64,000 nucleotides of DNA, taken from the NCBI GenBank assembly GCA_016192065.1, contig JACPUX010000019.1, positions 33,903 through 97,902 of the forward strand, written 5' to 3'. Shown here piece after piece: positions 15,194 through 26,509 of this stretch. Source of the stretch: Betaproteobacteria bacterium. GTDB lineage: Bacteria; Pseudomonadota; Gammaproteobacteria; Burkholderiales; Casimicrobiaceae. Positions within the stretch are counted from its first letter, which is position 1. Each line of letters begins with the position of its first letter. The notes below the pieces were generated by a model. The model worked only from the letters and a program-made list of their open reading frames with translations, made no database searches and had not been told where the DNA came from. The position numbers and the translations under genes were made by a program.

Positions 15194-17869
15194 ATGACCC
15201 AGCACTATCTCGGACATCTGTTCGCGCCGCGCAGCGTCGCAGTCTTCGGCGCCAGCGCTGAGCGGAACTCGCTCGGTGGGGTGGTCTTCGCGAATCTCGT
15301 GGCGGCGCGCTTCGCCGGTGCCGTCTATCCGATCAACCTGAGGCCGCAGGAACTCCCCGGGCACCGGGTGTACGGCTCCCTCGATGAAGTCGGCGCGGCG
15401 GTGGACCTCGCGGTGATCGCCACACCGGCTGAAACAGTACCGCAAATCGTCGAGGCCTGCGGCAAGCGCGGCGTCAAGGCGATCGCCCTGCTCAGCGCGG
15501 GTTTTGCCGAAACCGGGGCACGGGGCGCGTTTCTCGAACGCTCTGTGCTTGCCTCGGCGCGCCGCCACGGCATGCGCTTGCTCGGGGCGAAATGCCTGGG
15601 GGTGGTGCGCCCCGCACAGGCCTTGAACGTTTCGGCGGGAGGTGGCCAGCCCTACGCTGGCGATCTGGCGCTGGTGTCGCAATCGGCGGCCGTCTGCGCC
15701 TCGGTGCTCGATTGGGCGCATACCAACGACATCGGATTCTCGACCATCGTGTCCTTGGGCACTGCCATCGATCTTGACTTTGGCGATGTGCTCGATTTCC
15801 TGATTAGTGACATCCAAACGCGCAGCATCCTGTTGCACGTCGAACGGGTTCGCGATGCCCGACGATTCATGAGCGGCCTGCGTGCGGCGGCGCGAGTCAA
15901 GCCGGTGGTGGTGGTCAAGGTCGGGCGGCACGAAGAGCCGCAAGGCCTGCGGCGATTGGGTGAGGAAAGCGGTCTACCCTTTGACGAGGTCTTCGACGCC
16001 GCGATCACACGTGCCGGAGCGGTGCGGGTGCGTACCGTCGGCGACTTGTTTTCCGCCGCCCGAGTGCTGGCCGGGAACAAGCGCCCCCAAGGCCTGCGGC
16101 TGGCCGTCGTGGCCAACGGCAGAGGCCCAGGGGTACTGGCCGCCGATCGGGCCGTGGACCTCGGACTGGAGTTGGCGGGTTTTTGCGCCGAAACTCTGGC
16201 CGCACTGGATCGCTGCCAGCGCGGCGGCTGGTCGCGCCGCAATCCGATCGATCTCTTGGGGGATGCCGACACCGAGCGCTTTGCGCAAGCGCTGGAGGTT
16301 TGCAGCACGGACTCCGGCGTTGACGGCATCCTGGCGATCCTTTGCCCGCAGACCCTCACCGACCCCTTGCGGCTCGCGCGGCGCATCATCGAACTGGCTG
16401 GGCGAACCGAGAAGCCCATCCTTGCCTGCTGGATGGGCGAGGTCCAGGTGCGCGAAGCCAGACGCTTGTTCACCGATGCCCGCCTCCCCAGCTTCCGCGC
16501 CCCCGAAGCCGCGGTCGAGGCCTTCGCTGCTCTGGCGCGTCATCACCAGAATCGCGTCAACCTGCTGCAAACGCCGGGGGCCCTATCCCGCCAAACACCT
16601 CCTGATTTGGAGGGGGCGAAGCTGATCATCGAGTCCGCCCTCGCTGAGCGGCGCGAGTACCTTGGCGAAATGGAAGCCAAGGCGCTGGCTTCGGCGTTTC
16701 GGATTCCGGTGGTTCCGTATATGCTCGCCCGCTCGCCCAACGAAGCGCTGCTCTTCGCACAGCAGATCGGTTTTCCGGTGGCGATGAAGGTGCTGGGCTC
16801 CGGTTTCGGACGACGCAGTGAATGCGGCGGCGTGATGCTCAATCTAACCAGCGCCCAGGCGGTGCGAACGGCGCACAGAGATTTGATCGAGGCGGTGCAA
16901 GCGAAGTTTCCCCAGGCCCGGATCGAGGGTGTCAGCATCGAGCGCATGCAGATGCTGCCCGAGGCTCGGGAACTGGCCATCGGGGTGAGCACCGATCCGG
17001 TGTTTGGGCCGGTCATCAGCCTGGGGCCCGGTGGAAAGCACGCGCGACTGGCACAGCATCGCGCGGTGGCGCTGCCACCCCTAAACCGCTCGCTGATTGA
17101 CCATCTGCTCGCCGAGAGCCATGTCGCCGCATATCTTCAGGGACCGGAGCATGCACCGGAAATTGATCGTGCGGCTTTGGGGGGACTCTTGGAACGGGTT
17201 TCGGAGATGGTCTGTGAAATGCCCTGGATTCGCCGCCTGGAGATCAATCCTTGCCTGGTCGATGCCGGCGGCGCGCGCGTGCTCAACGTGCGCGTCATGG
17301 TTGGGCAGCACTTCAGTGGCGAAAACCGCTACCGACACATGGCGATCTGCCCGTACCCCGTTCATTTGGTGCGCCACTGGCAGATGACCAATGGAACTGG
17401 TCTTTGCGTACGCCCGATTCGCCCGGAAGATGCCGAAGCGGAGCAGGATTTTGTCCGCGGCCTCACCGACCGCAGCCGCTACCTGCGCTTTCAGATGAGT
17501 CTCAATGAGCTGACCCCGGCGGCCTTGGCGCGCTTCACCCAGATTGACTATGACCGGGAGATGGCGCTGGTGGCACAGGCCGGTCCAGCCACCGAGTCAA
17601 CCCTGATTGGCGAGGCGCGCTACACCATCAACCCCGACGGCGTAAGCTGCGAATTCGGTCTGGTGGTCGCCGACGCCTGGCGCCAGCGGGGCGTCGGTGC
17701 CAGGCTCATGCACTGCCTCATGGATGCCGCGCGCGAGCGGGGTCTCAAAACCATGCGCGGTGAAGTCTTGCTCGAGAACGAAGGCATGCGGCGGCTCATG
17801 GCCGCGCTGGGCTTCAATGAAGAGTCCGGCGAAGACGAAGAACTCGTCGAAGTGGTCAGTGCGCTCTGA
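15194..17869 (+). CDS. Pat-type protein lysine acetyltransferase: acyl-CoA synthetase-like domain fused to GNAT
   Basis: 891 residues; the ATG at 15194 follows GGGAGGGG directly. Order: CoA-binding Rossmann domain (PRSVAVFGAS at about 10-20), succinyl-CoA-ligase-like flavodoxin domains, ATP-grasp (about 480-700, with FPVAMKVLGSGF), then GNAT (about 740-885, acetyl-CoA loop QRGVGARL). In catalytically active ADP-forming synthetases the phosphorylated His sits in a segment like SHTGALAG; here the aligned stretch reads GEESGLPF, so that His is absent. This fits the Pat/PatZ regulators that acetylate acyl-CoA synthetases. It lies 81 bp after paaX on the same strand. Confidence 0.8.
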   Translation: MTQHYLGHLFAPRSVAVFGASAERNSLGGVVFANLVAARFAGAVYPINLRPQELPGHRVYGSLDEVGAAVDLAVIATPAETVPQIVEACGKRGVKAIALLSAGFAETGARGAFLERSVLASARRHGMRLLGAKCLGVVRPAQALNVSAGGGQPYAGDLALVSQSAAVCASVLDWAHTNDIGFSTIVSLGTAIDLDFGDVLDFLISDIQTRSILLHVERVRDARRFMSGLRAAARVKPVVVVKVGRHEEPQGLRRLGEESGLPFDEVFDAAITRAGAVRVRTVGDLFSAARVLAGNKRPQGLRLAVVANGRGPGVLAADRAVDLGLELAGFCAETLAALDRCQRGGWSRRNPIDLLGDADTERFAQALEVCSTDSGVDGILAILCPQTLTDPLRLARRIIELAGRTEKPILACWMGEVQVREARRLFTDARLPSFRAPEAAVEAFAALARHHQNRVNLLQTPGALSRQTPPDLEGAKLIIESALAERREYLGEMEAKALASAFRIPVVPYMLARSPNEALLFAQQIGFPVAMKVLGSGFGRRSECGGVMLNLTSAQAVRTAHRDLIEAVQAKFPQARIEGVSIERMQMLPEARELAIGVSTDPVFGPVISLGPGGKHARLAQHRAVALPPLNRSLIDHLLAESHVAAYLQGPEHAPEIDRAALGGLLERVSEMVCEMPWIRRLEINPCLVDAGGARVLNVRVMVGQHFSGENRYRHMAICPYPVHLVRHWQMTNGTGLCVRPIRPEDAEAEQDFVRGLTDRSRYLRFQMSLNELTPAALARFTQIDYDREMALVAQAGPATESTLIGEARYTINPDGVSCEFGLVVADAWRQRGVGARLMHCLMDAARERGLKTMRGEVLLENEGMRRLMAALGFNEESGEDEELVEVVSAL

Positions 17870-17904
17870 CCGGTGCCAGCGGGAAAGGTGCGTGCGGTGT
17901 TCCC

Positions 17905-17953
17905 GGAACCGGCGATCATCCTGATGATGCCGGCTTCACGCCGGTTCGGTTCC
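17905..17953. repeat. Imperfect inverted repeat between pat-like gene and hypothetical gene
   Basis: AACCGGCG (17907-17914) pairs with CGCCGGTT (17939-17946), and an inner ATCATC/GATGAT pair extends the hairpin. No T-run follows, so this is not a canonical terminator, though it could still protect the 3' end of the upstream transcript. It lies between convergent genes. Confidence 0.45.
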
Positions 17954-17999
17954 TCGCGCTGGCGGGTCGAACGACCGCTGCCTCGCGGCGAACGGCGGT

Positions 18000-18356
18000 T
18001 CAGCGGATGCGGCCGCCGCCACCGGTTTCCCAGGGATCGCGGCGGATCGCTTCGGGCTTAGGCTTGGGGGGGAAGAGCCGGTCGTAGAGCACGGAGAGCG
18101 CGAGCAACTCCGTGTACACCTGGGACGGAAATCCCTGGCGGGTGTTGCGATCGGTCATCAGCAAGTTCTGAAAGTAAGATCGCGCGGTGTCCGGCGAAGA
18201 CCAGACCGCGACAATGCGCTCGACGATCTGCGGATACTGCTCGGAGAGCTGCTTGGGATAGTGCTGCTCATGTCCCTTGAGCAGGGCGAGCAGATTGGCG
18301 TCCTTGAAAAAGGCGTCGTTCGCCTGGGAGCGCAAGCCGCTCATATAGTTGTCCAT
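18000..18356 (-). CDS. Conserved hypothetical protein
   Basis: 118 residues, soluble, mostly helical by composition, with no signal peptide or membrane segment. Recognisable stretches are EQYPQIVERIVAVWSSPD and YFQNLLMTDRNTRQGFPSQV. The C-terminus is Pro/Gly/Arg-rich. A GAGGTG Shine-Dalgarno stands before the ATG, which supports translation. I do not recognise a domain; it looks like one of the small proteins conserved among betaproteobacteria without a known role. Confidence 0.7.
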   Translation of the reverse strand: MDNYMSGLRSQANDAFFKDANLLALLKGHEQHYPKQLSEQYPQIVERIVAVWSSPDTARSYFQNLLMTDRNTRQGFPSQVYTELLALSVLYDRLFPPKPKPEAIRRDPWETGGGGRIR

Positions 18357-18519
18357 GCCACACCTCGAACCGGATCAGTTTGCTCGCACACGCTTCGACC
18401 TTGCACGCTCCCGCGAAGTTTCAGGGGCGGGGCTTGCGGCCGGTGTTTCCGACTGCGGCGCCCTATTGTGAGGGAGCCGCGCCGGCACCGCTACTGAATA
18501 ATCCGAAAGTTGCGCCGAA

Positions 18520-20669
<2,150 letters not shown>

Positions 20670-20673
20670 GGAG

Positions 20674-20804
20674 ACGCTGATCAACGCAGAATCCGTCATT
20701 CCGGTGGAAGCCGGAATGGAGGAAATTCATTGAATCGGACACCGGCTCCCCGCTTCAGACATGCGGGGACAAGCCCCGCCGGTATGACGGCTTTGATCAG
20801 CGCT
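20674..20804. repeat. Dispersed hairpin repeat with inverted ends, copy 1
   Basis: Ends are inverted: ACGCTGATCAA at the left (20674-20684) and TTGATCAGCGCT at the right (20793-20804). Inside is a hairpin CATTCCGG / CCGGAATG with a six-base loop, then a second G/C-rich hairpin and GTATGACGGC. The same order recurs at 35122-35226, and in degraded form at 54195-54300. The element abuts the purB stop codon. Confidence 0.75.
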
Positions 20805-20863
20805 CCCCGCGAAACCCTGAAGGAGCCCCTGCCGGAGCGGCCTGCTGCTTCGCGCGCCGGACA

Positions 20864-21325
20864 CTAGGCGCGCAGCGCCAGCGCCGCGGCGAGGACCTCC
20901 TCGGCGTGTCCGGCCACCTTCACACCTCGCCATTCACGCGCCAGGCGGCCATTTTGATCGATCAGGAAGGTGCTGCGCTCGATACCGCGAACCTGTTTGC
21001 CGTACATGTTCTTGAATTTGATCACGCCGAGTTGAGTGCAGAGTTTCTCTTCCGTGTCGGACAGCAGGACGAAGGGAAACTCGTACTTGGCGCGAAAGCT
21101 CTCGTGTGATTTCAGAGTGTCACGCGAGACACCGGCGATGACGCAGCCCAGTTGCAGAAATTCGGCGTGCAAATCACGAAAGGCGATGCCTTCGTTGGTG
21201 CAGCCCGGGGTGTTGTCCTTGGGATAGAAGTAGAGCACCACCGGATGTCCACGGTGGGCGGAAAGCCGGAATTCGCTGTTCCCGGTTGCGGGCAGGACGA
21301 AGTCGGCGACGGTGGGGAGGTTCAC
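20864..21325 (-). CDS. bcp: Bcp-type thiol peroxidase (peroxiredoxin)
   Basis: 153 residues from a GTG with AAGGAG five bases upstream. The peroxidatic Cys lies in KDNTPGCTNEGIAFRD, following the strand HPVVLYFYPKDN. A resolving Cys four residues later, present in many Bcp proteins, is absent (the position is Gly), so this would be a 1-Cys type or use a distant Cys such as that in EEKLCTQLG. It reduces hydroperoxides with thioredoxin. It follows arnD by ten bases and is probably co-transcribed with the arn genes. Confidence 0.9.
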   Translation of the reverse strand: MNLPTVADFVLPATGNSEFRLSAHRGHPVVLYFYPKDNTPGCTNEGIAFRDLHAEFLQLGCVIAGVSRDTLKSHESFRAKYEFPFVLLSDTEEKLCTQLGVIKFKNMYGKQVRGIERSTFLIDQNGRLAREWRGVKVAGHAEEVLAAALALRA

Positions 21326-21335
21326 TTTGACTCCT

Positions 21336-22310
21336 TCAGCTTGGAGACAACATTTCTGGATCGAATCGAACCGCGTGCGTGCGCGCGTTCGGCGAGTGCG
21401 GTTCGGCGAGGAACTCCGCGCCCTGGACGAGCACCATCCCAGCGCGCCCGAAGACCTCGCCCAAAGCAATTTCATGCCGCGGCAAATCGGTGGGCATCTG
21501 GCGCTCGAAAAAGGCTCGTAGCGGAACGCACGCTCGCCCCTGGCTGCTCCAGCCCGCCAGGAGCCGCTCGAATACCGGCAGGAGCTTCTGGCCTTCGAGT
21601 TCGGCATGAAGAGTGAAGACCTGGTCGCGCCCGGGCATCGCGGCGGTGAGATCGAGCAAATGCTCGGCGACGTTTTCGACGGTGTGCCCGGCGCAGCCGA
21701 TCAGTTCGTCGAGTGTTGGCAGGGTGGTCGGAAATTGCGGGCAATGGATCAACTCCGCGTTCCACGTCGGCAAGAAGGGATGCGTGCCGCGGCAGTCCGA
21801 GGCGTAGTCGAAACCCAGGCGCTGGGTGAGACGCAAGGCCTCCACGTTCATTTGCCAGCCGGCCGCACCATGCACTCGTGGGGCTTCACCGAAGACCGCG
21901 CCGAATCTCTCGATCGCTCGGTTCATGGCCGCCGCCGTCCAACTCGCATTGGCCGAAGCGACGCCATCCTGCCAGGCTACGTGGTCCCAGCAATGCACAC
22001 CGACCTCGAAGCCGGCGTCACGTGCCGCCAGCATTTCGGCGTGGGCGCGCCGGCCGATGTCCGGGCCGGGAAGCACCGTGCCATAGAGTAGCGTGCGCAA
22101 ACCGTAGTGCTCCAGCACCGAGGTGCGTCCAACCTTGCGCATGAAGCCGGGGCGAAAGGCGCGGCGAATGGCGCGCCCGGTGTGATCGGGACCGAGGCTG
22201 AAGAGGAAGGTCGCACCCGCGGCATGGCGGCGCAGTGTTTCCACTAGGCGTGGCACGCCTTCGCGAGTGCCGCGCAGGGTGTCGACGTCGACCTTGAGGG
22301 CGATGCTCAA
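21336..22310 (-). CDS. arnD: 4-deoxy-4-formamido-L-arabinose-phosphoundecaprenol deformylase ArnD
   Basis: 324 residues from a TTG that overlaps the preceding gene's stop (ATTGA). NodB-type polysaccharide deacetylase fold: ALKVDVDTLRGTREGVPRL opens the domain with the metal Asp, GVHCWDHVAWQD supplies the paired His, and HGAAGWQMN and FTLHAELEGQ follow. The product is undecaprenyl-phosphate-L-Ara4N ready for transfer by ArnT. The C-terminal 30 residues extend beyond the E. coli protein (296 aa). Confidence 0.92.
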   Translation of the reverse strand: MSIALKVDVDTLRGTREGVPRLVETLRRHAAGATFLFSLGPDHTGRAIRRAFRPGFMRKVGRTSVLEHYGLRTLLYGTVLPGPDIGRRAHAEMLAARDAGFEVGVHCWDHVAWQDGVASANASWTAAAMNRAIERFGAVFGEAPRVHGAAGWQMNVEALRLTQRLGFDYASDCRGTHPFLPTWNAELIHCPQFPTTLPTLDELIGCAGHTVENVAEHLLDLTAAMPGRDQVFTLHAELEGQKLLPVFERLLAGWSSQGRACVPLRAFFERQMPTDLPRHEIALGEVFGRAGMVLVQGAEFLAEPHSPNARTHAVRFDPEMLSPS

Positions 22311-23350
22311 TCGACCAGGCGACGCGCTTGCGCCACGTCGCCGCGATAGGCCTCGAAAATGCGCCGCAGGGCTTCGGCCATGGGTACGCTGGGGGACCAA
22401 TCGAGATCGCGGCAAGTGTTGTCGATTTTCGGCACACGATTCTGCACGTCCTGGTAGCCTTTGCCATAGTAGGCGTCGGCGGTGGTCTCGATGATCTCCA
22501 CTTGGGCGGCGCTGTTGCGGTACTCGGGGTAGCTCAGGGCAAGTTCGAGCATCATGGTGGCCAGCTCGCGTACCGAGAAGTTGTTCGCCGGATTGCCGAT
22601 GTTGTAGATCTGCCCGCTCGCCACACCATGGTCGTTGGCAATGATCTTCAGGAGGGCATCGATGCCGTCGTCGATGTAGGTGAACGCGCGCTTCTGCGTG
22701 CCCCCGTCCACCAGCTTGATCGGTTCGCCACGCACGATGTGTCCCAGGAACTGGGTGATCACGCGCGAGCTGCCTTCCTTGGGGGTGTTGATGGAATCGA
22801 GCCCGGCGCCGATCCAGTTGAAGGGCCGAAATAAGGTGAAGTCCAGACCCTGCTCCATGCCATAGGCCCAGATCACGCGATCCATCAACTGTTTGGCACA
22901 CGAATAAATCCAGCGCGGCTTGTTGATGGGGCCCAGCACCAATTCCGAAGCCTCGGGGTCGAATTCGGCGTCGCCGCACATGCCGTAGACTTCCGAAGTC
23001 GAGGGAAAGATGATGCGCTTGTGGTACTTGACGCAGGAGCGAACGATCGGCAAGTTCGCTTCGAAATCGAGTTCGAACACCCGCAAAGGCTCGCGCACGT
23101 AAGTCGCGGGCGTGGCGATGGCCACCAGGGGCAGCACGGTGTCGCATTTCTTGATGTGGTATTCGATCCACTCGCGGTTGATGGTGATGTCGCCTTCAAA
23201 AAAATGAAAGCGCGGCTCGGTCATGAGGTCGGCGATGCGTTCAGTCTGCATGTCCATGCCGTAGATTTCCCAGTCAGTGCATGCAATGATGCGTTGGGAA
23301 AGGTGATGGCCGATGAAGCCGTTGACGCCGAGAATCAGGATTTTTTTCAT
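22307..23350 (-). CDS. arnA: UDP-glucuronate decarboxylase (dehydrogenase half of ArnA)
   Basis: 347 residues starting MKKILILGVNGFIGHHL, the NAD-binding GxxGxxG of an extended SDR. STSEVYGMC supplies the catalytic Ser/Thr and Tyr region, WIYSCAKQLMDR the YxxxK, and RPFNWIGAGLDSI the substrate loop. It oxidatively decarboxylates UDP-GlcA to UDP-4-keto-arabinose. In E. coli this is the C-terminal half of bifunctional ArnA; here it is a separate gene, with the formyltransferase half encoded 82 bp upstream. Confidence 0.92.
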   Translation of the reverse strand: MKKILILGVNGFIGHHLSQRIIACTDWEIYGMDMQTERIADLMTEPRFHFFEGDITINREWIEYHIKKCDTVLPLVAIATPATYVREPLRVFELDFEANLPIVRSCVKYHKRIIFPSTSEVYGMCGDAEFDPEASELVLGPINKPRWIYSCAKQLMDRVIWAYGMEQGLDFTLFRPFNWIGAGLDSINTPKEGSSRVITQFLGHIVRGEPIKLVDGGTQKRAFTYIDDGIDALLKIIANDHGVASGQIYNIGNPANNFSVRELATMMLELALSYPEYRNSAAQVEIIETTADAYYGKGYQDVQNRVPKIDNTCRDLDWSPSVPMAEALRRIFEAYRGDVAQARRLVD

Positions 23351-23432
23351 GGAGGGGTGGTACGCGGGTCGGACGGCGAGGGCGGAAAGCCGCACATTTT
23401 ACGCCTTGCGCCCGCGCCGGGCGAGCGTCGCC

Positions 23433-24359
23433 TCAACTGGGCAAGGGCACGGGGGCGCTGCCGAAGCGACGCACGAAGCCGGCGGCATCTAGCGGCTGGC
23501 CTTCGACCTCGAACGCCAGCACCCGTAGTAGACCGCCGGCGCCGCAGCGGGCGAGTAGGTGGCCATCGCGCACTTCCAGAGTGGGGAGCAGGCACGGTTC
23601 GGCCGAGCCGGCGAGCACTGTGCTACGCAGGACGCGCGTCGCCAGACCGGCCAGGGTGGTGGTGGCACCGGGGTAAGGCGGGGCCACGGCGCGCACCAAA
23701 TCGTGGATGGCGCGGGCATTCTGTCGCCAGTCGATTTCGCCGTCCTCGGGCTTGCGTCCGCCGAAGTAGCCGCCTTGACTGAGATCCTGGGGGATGCTTG
23801 GCGCGGTGCCGGCGACCAAGGCGGGCAGCACGTCGAACAGCGCCAGCTCCGCGGCCACGGTGACCTTGTCGAACACCTCCCGGGCGGTGTCGTCAGGCAG
23901 AATCGGCACCGCTCGTTGCGCCACGATGTTGCCGGCATCGGGCTTGACCGTCATGTAGTGCAGAGTGGCACCGGTTTCCGCCTCGCCCTTGATGATCGCC
24001 CAGTTCACCGGTACCCGGCCGCGGTACTTGGGCAGGAGCGAGCCATGCATGTTCAGGGCGCCTCGTGAAGGAAGCGTCAACAGGGACTCTTTCAGCAGGT
24101 GCCGGTAGTAGAAGGAAAACAGGAAGTCCGGCCGTGCCGCGGCGACGCGCGCTCGGACCACCTCGGTATTGGGATCGTCCGGCACGATCAGGGCGATGCC
24201 CTGTTCTTCGGCCACGCGCGCCACACTTTCGAACCAGATGGTTTCGCGCGGCGAATCCTGGTGAGTGACCACCAGCCCGACCTCGACACCACGCGCCAGG
24301 AGTACGCGCAGGCAGCGCACGCCGACATTGTGATAGGCGAAGACCACCGCGCGGGTCAT
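23433..24359 (-). CDS. arnA: UDP-L-Ara4N formyltransferase (formyltransferase half of ArnA)
   Basis: 308 residues beginning MTRAVVFAYHNVGVRCL. The formyltransferase catalytic triad is visible as NMHGSLLPKYRGRVPVNWAI (Asn, His) with the Asp in VKPDAGNIV. The C-terminal OB-like domain follows. It formylates UDP-L-Ara4N before transfer to the lipid carrier by ArnC. It shares one base pair with arnC upstream. Together with the next gene it makes a two-protein ArnA. Confidence 0.92.
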   Translation of the reverse strand: MTRAVVFAYHNVGVRCLRVLLARGVEVGLVVTHQDSPRETIWFESVARVAEEQGIALIVPDDPNTEVVRARVAAARPDFLFSFYYRHLLKESLLTLPSRGALNMHGSLLPKYRGRVPVNWAIIKGEAETGATLHYMTVKPDAGNIVAQRAVPILPDDTAREVFDKVTVAAELALFDVLPALVAGTAPSIPQDLSQGGYFGGRKPEDGEIDWRQNARAIHDLVRAVAPPYPGATTTLAGLATRVLRSTVLAGSAEPCLLPTLEVRDGHLLARCGAGGLLRVLAFEVEGQPLDAAGFVRRFGSAPVPLPS

Positions 24360-25360
24360 CAGTCGGTCTCGCTGAGCCGCGAGTTCGCGCGGTTTGCCGC
24401 CGCGGTCTCGTGCGCTTGTTTGGGCGAGCCCTCCAGCACCGCTTGAATGACGAAACGGGGCCGGTTGCGCACCTGCTGATAAATGCGACCGACGTATTCC
24501 CCCACCAGTCCGATACCGAAAAGTAGAATTCCGATCAGGAAGAAAGTGATCGCGAACAGAGTGAACACACCTTCCGCCTCAGGGCCGACGATCAGTCGCC
24601 GGCCCACCAGATAGACCACGAAGGCCGCGGAAAACAACGCCAGGAGCATGCCCGCCATGGAGAAGAGCTGGAGCGGCACCAGGGAAAAACCGGTGACCAG
24701 ATCGAAATTGAGACGAATGAGCTTGTAGAGCGAATACTTCGATTCGCCCGCGGCGCGCTCCTCGTGGCCCACGGTCACCTCGGTGGGAGCGTGCGCGAAG
24801 GTGTAGGCCAGTGCCGGAATATAGGTGCTCACTTCGCGGCTGGCGACGATCGCTTGGACGATTTCGCGGCTATAGGCACGCAGCATGCAGCCCTGATCAG
24901 TCATGCGGATGCGGGTGATGCGTTCGCGCAAGCGGTTCATGGCTTTCGAGGCGAAATGCCGCCATAGACGATCTTCACGGCTGGCGCGGATGCTGCCCAC
25001 GTAATCGTGTCCGGCGTCCATCGCGGCCAGCAGCTTGCCGATATCCTCGGGCGGGTTCTGCAAATCGGCGTCGAGGGTGACGACGCGTTGGCCCCGCGCG
25101 TATTCGAAGCCGGCCATGATCGCCATGTGCTGACCGTAGTTGCCATTGAACAGGATGACCCGAGTCACCTCCGGGCGCGCCAGATACTGGTCTTTCAGCA
25201 AGGCCGCCGAGCGGTCGCGGCTGCCGTCGTTGACCAAGATGATCTCGTAGCTTACCCGCAGCGCATCCAGGGCGGGATAGAGCCGCGCGAACAAGGCGGC
25301 GAGGCCCGGCTCTTCATTGAAGACCGGAATCACCACCGAAACCAAGATTTCGCCATTCAT
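24359..25360 (-). CDS. arnC: Undecaprenyl-phosphate L-Ara4FN transferase ArnC
   Basis: 333 residues from an ATG that overlaps the arnB stop (ATGA) with GGAG upstream; a GTG three codons earlier is also possible. GT2 fold: VVIPVFNEEPGLAALF, IILVNDGSRDRSA and TLDADLQNPPEDI (DxD-like). Two C-terminal transmembrane helices (about 235-260 and 270-295) end in GLVGEYVGRIYQQVRNRPRF, the pattern of ArnC/GtrB proteins. Confidence 0.93.
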   Translation of the reverse strand: MNGEILVSVVIPVFNEEPGLAALFARLYPALDALRVSYEIILVNDGSRDRSAALLKDQYLARPEVTRVILFNGNYGQHMAIMAGFEYARGQRVVTLDADLQNPPEDIGKLLAAMDAGHDYVGSIRASREDRLWRHFASKAMNRLRERITRIRMTDQGCMLRAYSREIVQAIVASREVSTYIPALAYTFAHAPTEVTVGHEERAAGESKYSLYKLIRLNFDLVTGFSLVPLQLFSMAGMLLALFSAAFVVYLVGRRLIVGPEAEGVFTLFAITFFLIGILLFGIGLVGEYVGRIYQQVRNRPRFVIQAVLEGSPKQAHETAAANRANSRLSETD

Positions 25361-26502
25361 GCGCGGCACTCCGCCAGAACTTGCGCTACGGTCGCGCAGA
25401 CCCGCTCGACATCGCCCTCATTCATGGTGGTGAACAGCGGCAGCGTTACCGTGCTGGCGCCGATGTGCTCGCAGTGAGGAAAGTCGCCTTCGCGGTAGCC
25501 GAATTGACGAAAGAGGGTGGCAAGGTGGAGTGGCTCGTAGGAGACACCGGTGCCGATGCCTCGGGCCTGCATGCGCGCGCGGAACTCGGCGCGGCTTATG
25601 GACAGGCGGGCCAGGGGCAGCAAGGGTGCGAACATGTTCCAACTGTGGCCCGACTCGTCGCCGGAGTGGCCGCGGTGGGGCAGTTCGCACGGTGGATCGG
25701 TGCTCCAGCAAGAGAAATAATGCGCCACCAAGAGTCGCCGCTTGGCATTGAATTCCTCGAGCCGTGCCAGTTGCCCCAGGCCCACACGCGCGTTCACGTC
25801 CGGCAGATTGAACTTGCCGCCGGGCACGGCGACGTCACGGGTCTTGTCGGGCCGAGGCGTGATGCCATGAAAGCGCAGGATTTCGACCTCGCGCGCTTCT
25901 TCGGGCGTGCTCACCACCAGCGCCCCGCCTTCGATGCTGGTCATGTTCTTGTTGGGATGGAAACTGAATACCGTGATATCGCCGAAGCTGCCGATGCGTT
26001 GGCCGCGCCAGCTCGAGCCTACGGCGAGCGCCGCGTCTTCGATCACCCGCAAGCGGTGGTGCCGCGCCAAATCGTAGAGCGCGTCCATGTCCACCGGCAA
26101 CCCGCCGAAATGGGTCGGCATGATGGCGCGCGTCGCCGGCGTGATCGCTCTGGCACAGGAGGACAGATCGAGGTTGCGGGTGCCTGGGTCGACATCGACG
26201 AAAACCGGTTTTGCCCCGACCTTGACAATCATGTTGCCGGCCGCGAAAAAAGTCTGCGCCGAAGAAATCACTTCATCGCCCGGACCGATGCCGCAGAGCT
26301 GCAGGGCCACCTCCAGGCCCGCCGTGGCCGAGTTCAGCACGCGCGTCGGTCGCCCGCCGAAGTACGCCGAAAGCGCTTGCTCGAACGCCAGCACTTTCGG
26401 CCCGGAAGCGATCCAGCCTGAGCGCAGCACCTCAGCGACGCCGGCAATGGTCGTCTCGTCGATTTCCGGACGCGCGAAAGGCAGAAAAGGCAGTTCACTC
26501 AT
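25357..26502 (-). CDS. arnB: UDP-4-amino-4-deoxy-L-arabinose aminotransferase ArnB
   Basis: 381 residues (E. coli 385). PLP-dependent DegT/DnrJ fold: ATAGLEVALQLCGIGPGDEV at the N-terminal part, VIEDAALAVGSSWRGQRIG, and the Schiff-base Lys in FSFHPNKNMTSIEGGAL. It aminates UDP-4-keto-pentose using glutamate. Start chosen at MSELPFLPFARPEID, which matches the family N-terminus. It ends by overlapping arnC. Confidence 0.94.
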   Translation of the reverse strand: MSELPFLPFARPEIDETTIAGVAEVLRSGWIASGPKVLAFEQALSAYFGGRPTRVLNSATAGLEVALQLCGIGPGDEVISSAQTFFAAGNMIVKVGAKPVFVDVDPGTRNLDLSSCARAITPATRAIMPTHFGGLPVDMDALYDLARHHRLRVIEDAALAVGSSWRGQRIGSFGDITVFSFHPNKNMTSIEGGALVVSTPEEAREVEILRFHGITPRPDKTRDVAVPGGKFNLPDVNARVGLGQLARLEEFNAKRRLLVAHYFSCWSTDPPCELPHRGHSGDESGHSWNMFAPLLPLARLSISRAEFRARMQARGIGTGVSYEPLHLATLFRQFGYREGDFPHCEHIGASTVTLPLFTTMNEGDVERVCATVAQVLAECRA

Positions 26503-26509
26503 GGAGAAT

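Noticed and set aside
14186..15943. 585-codon minus-strand frame across paaX and the Pat-like gene
   Set aside because: Antisense shadow spanning two well-supported plus-strand genes.
20674..20804. CRISPR-like repeat
   Set aside because: The repeats are single copies far apart, with no regular spacers and no cas genes in the window.
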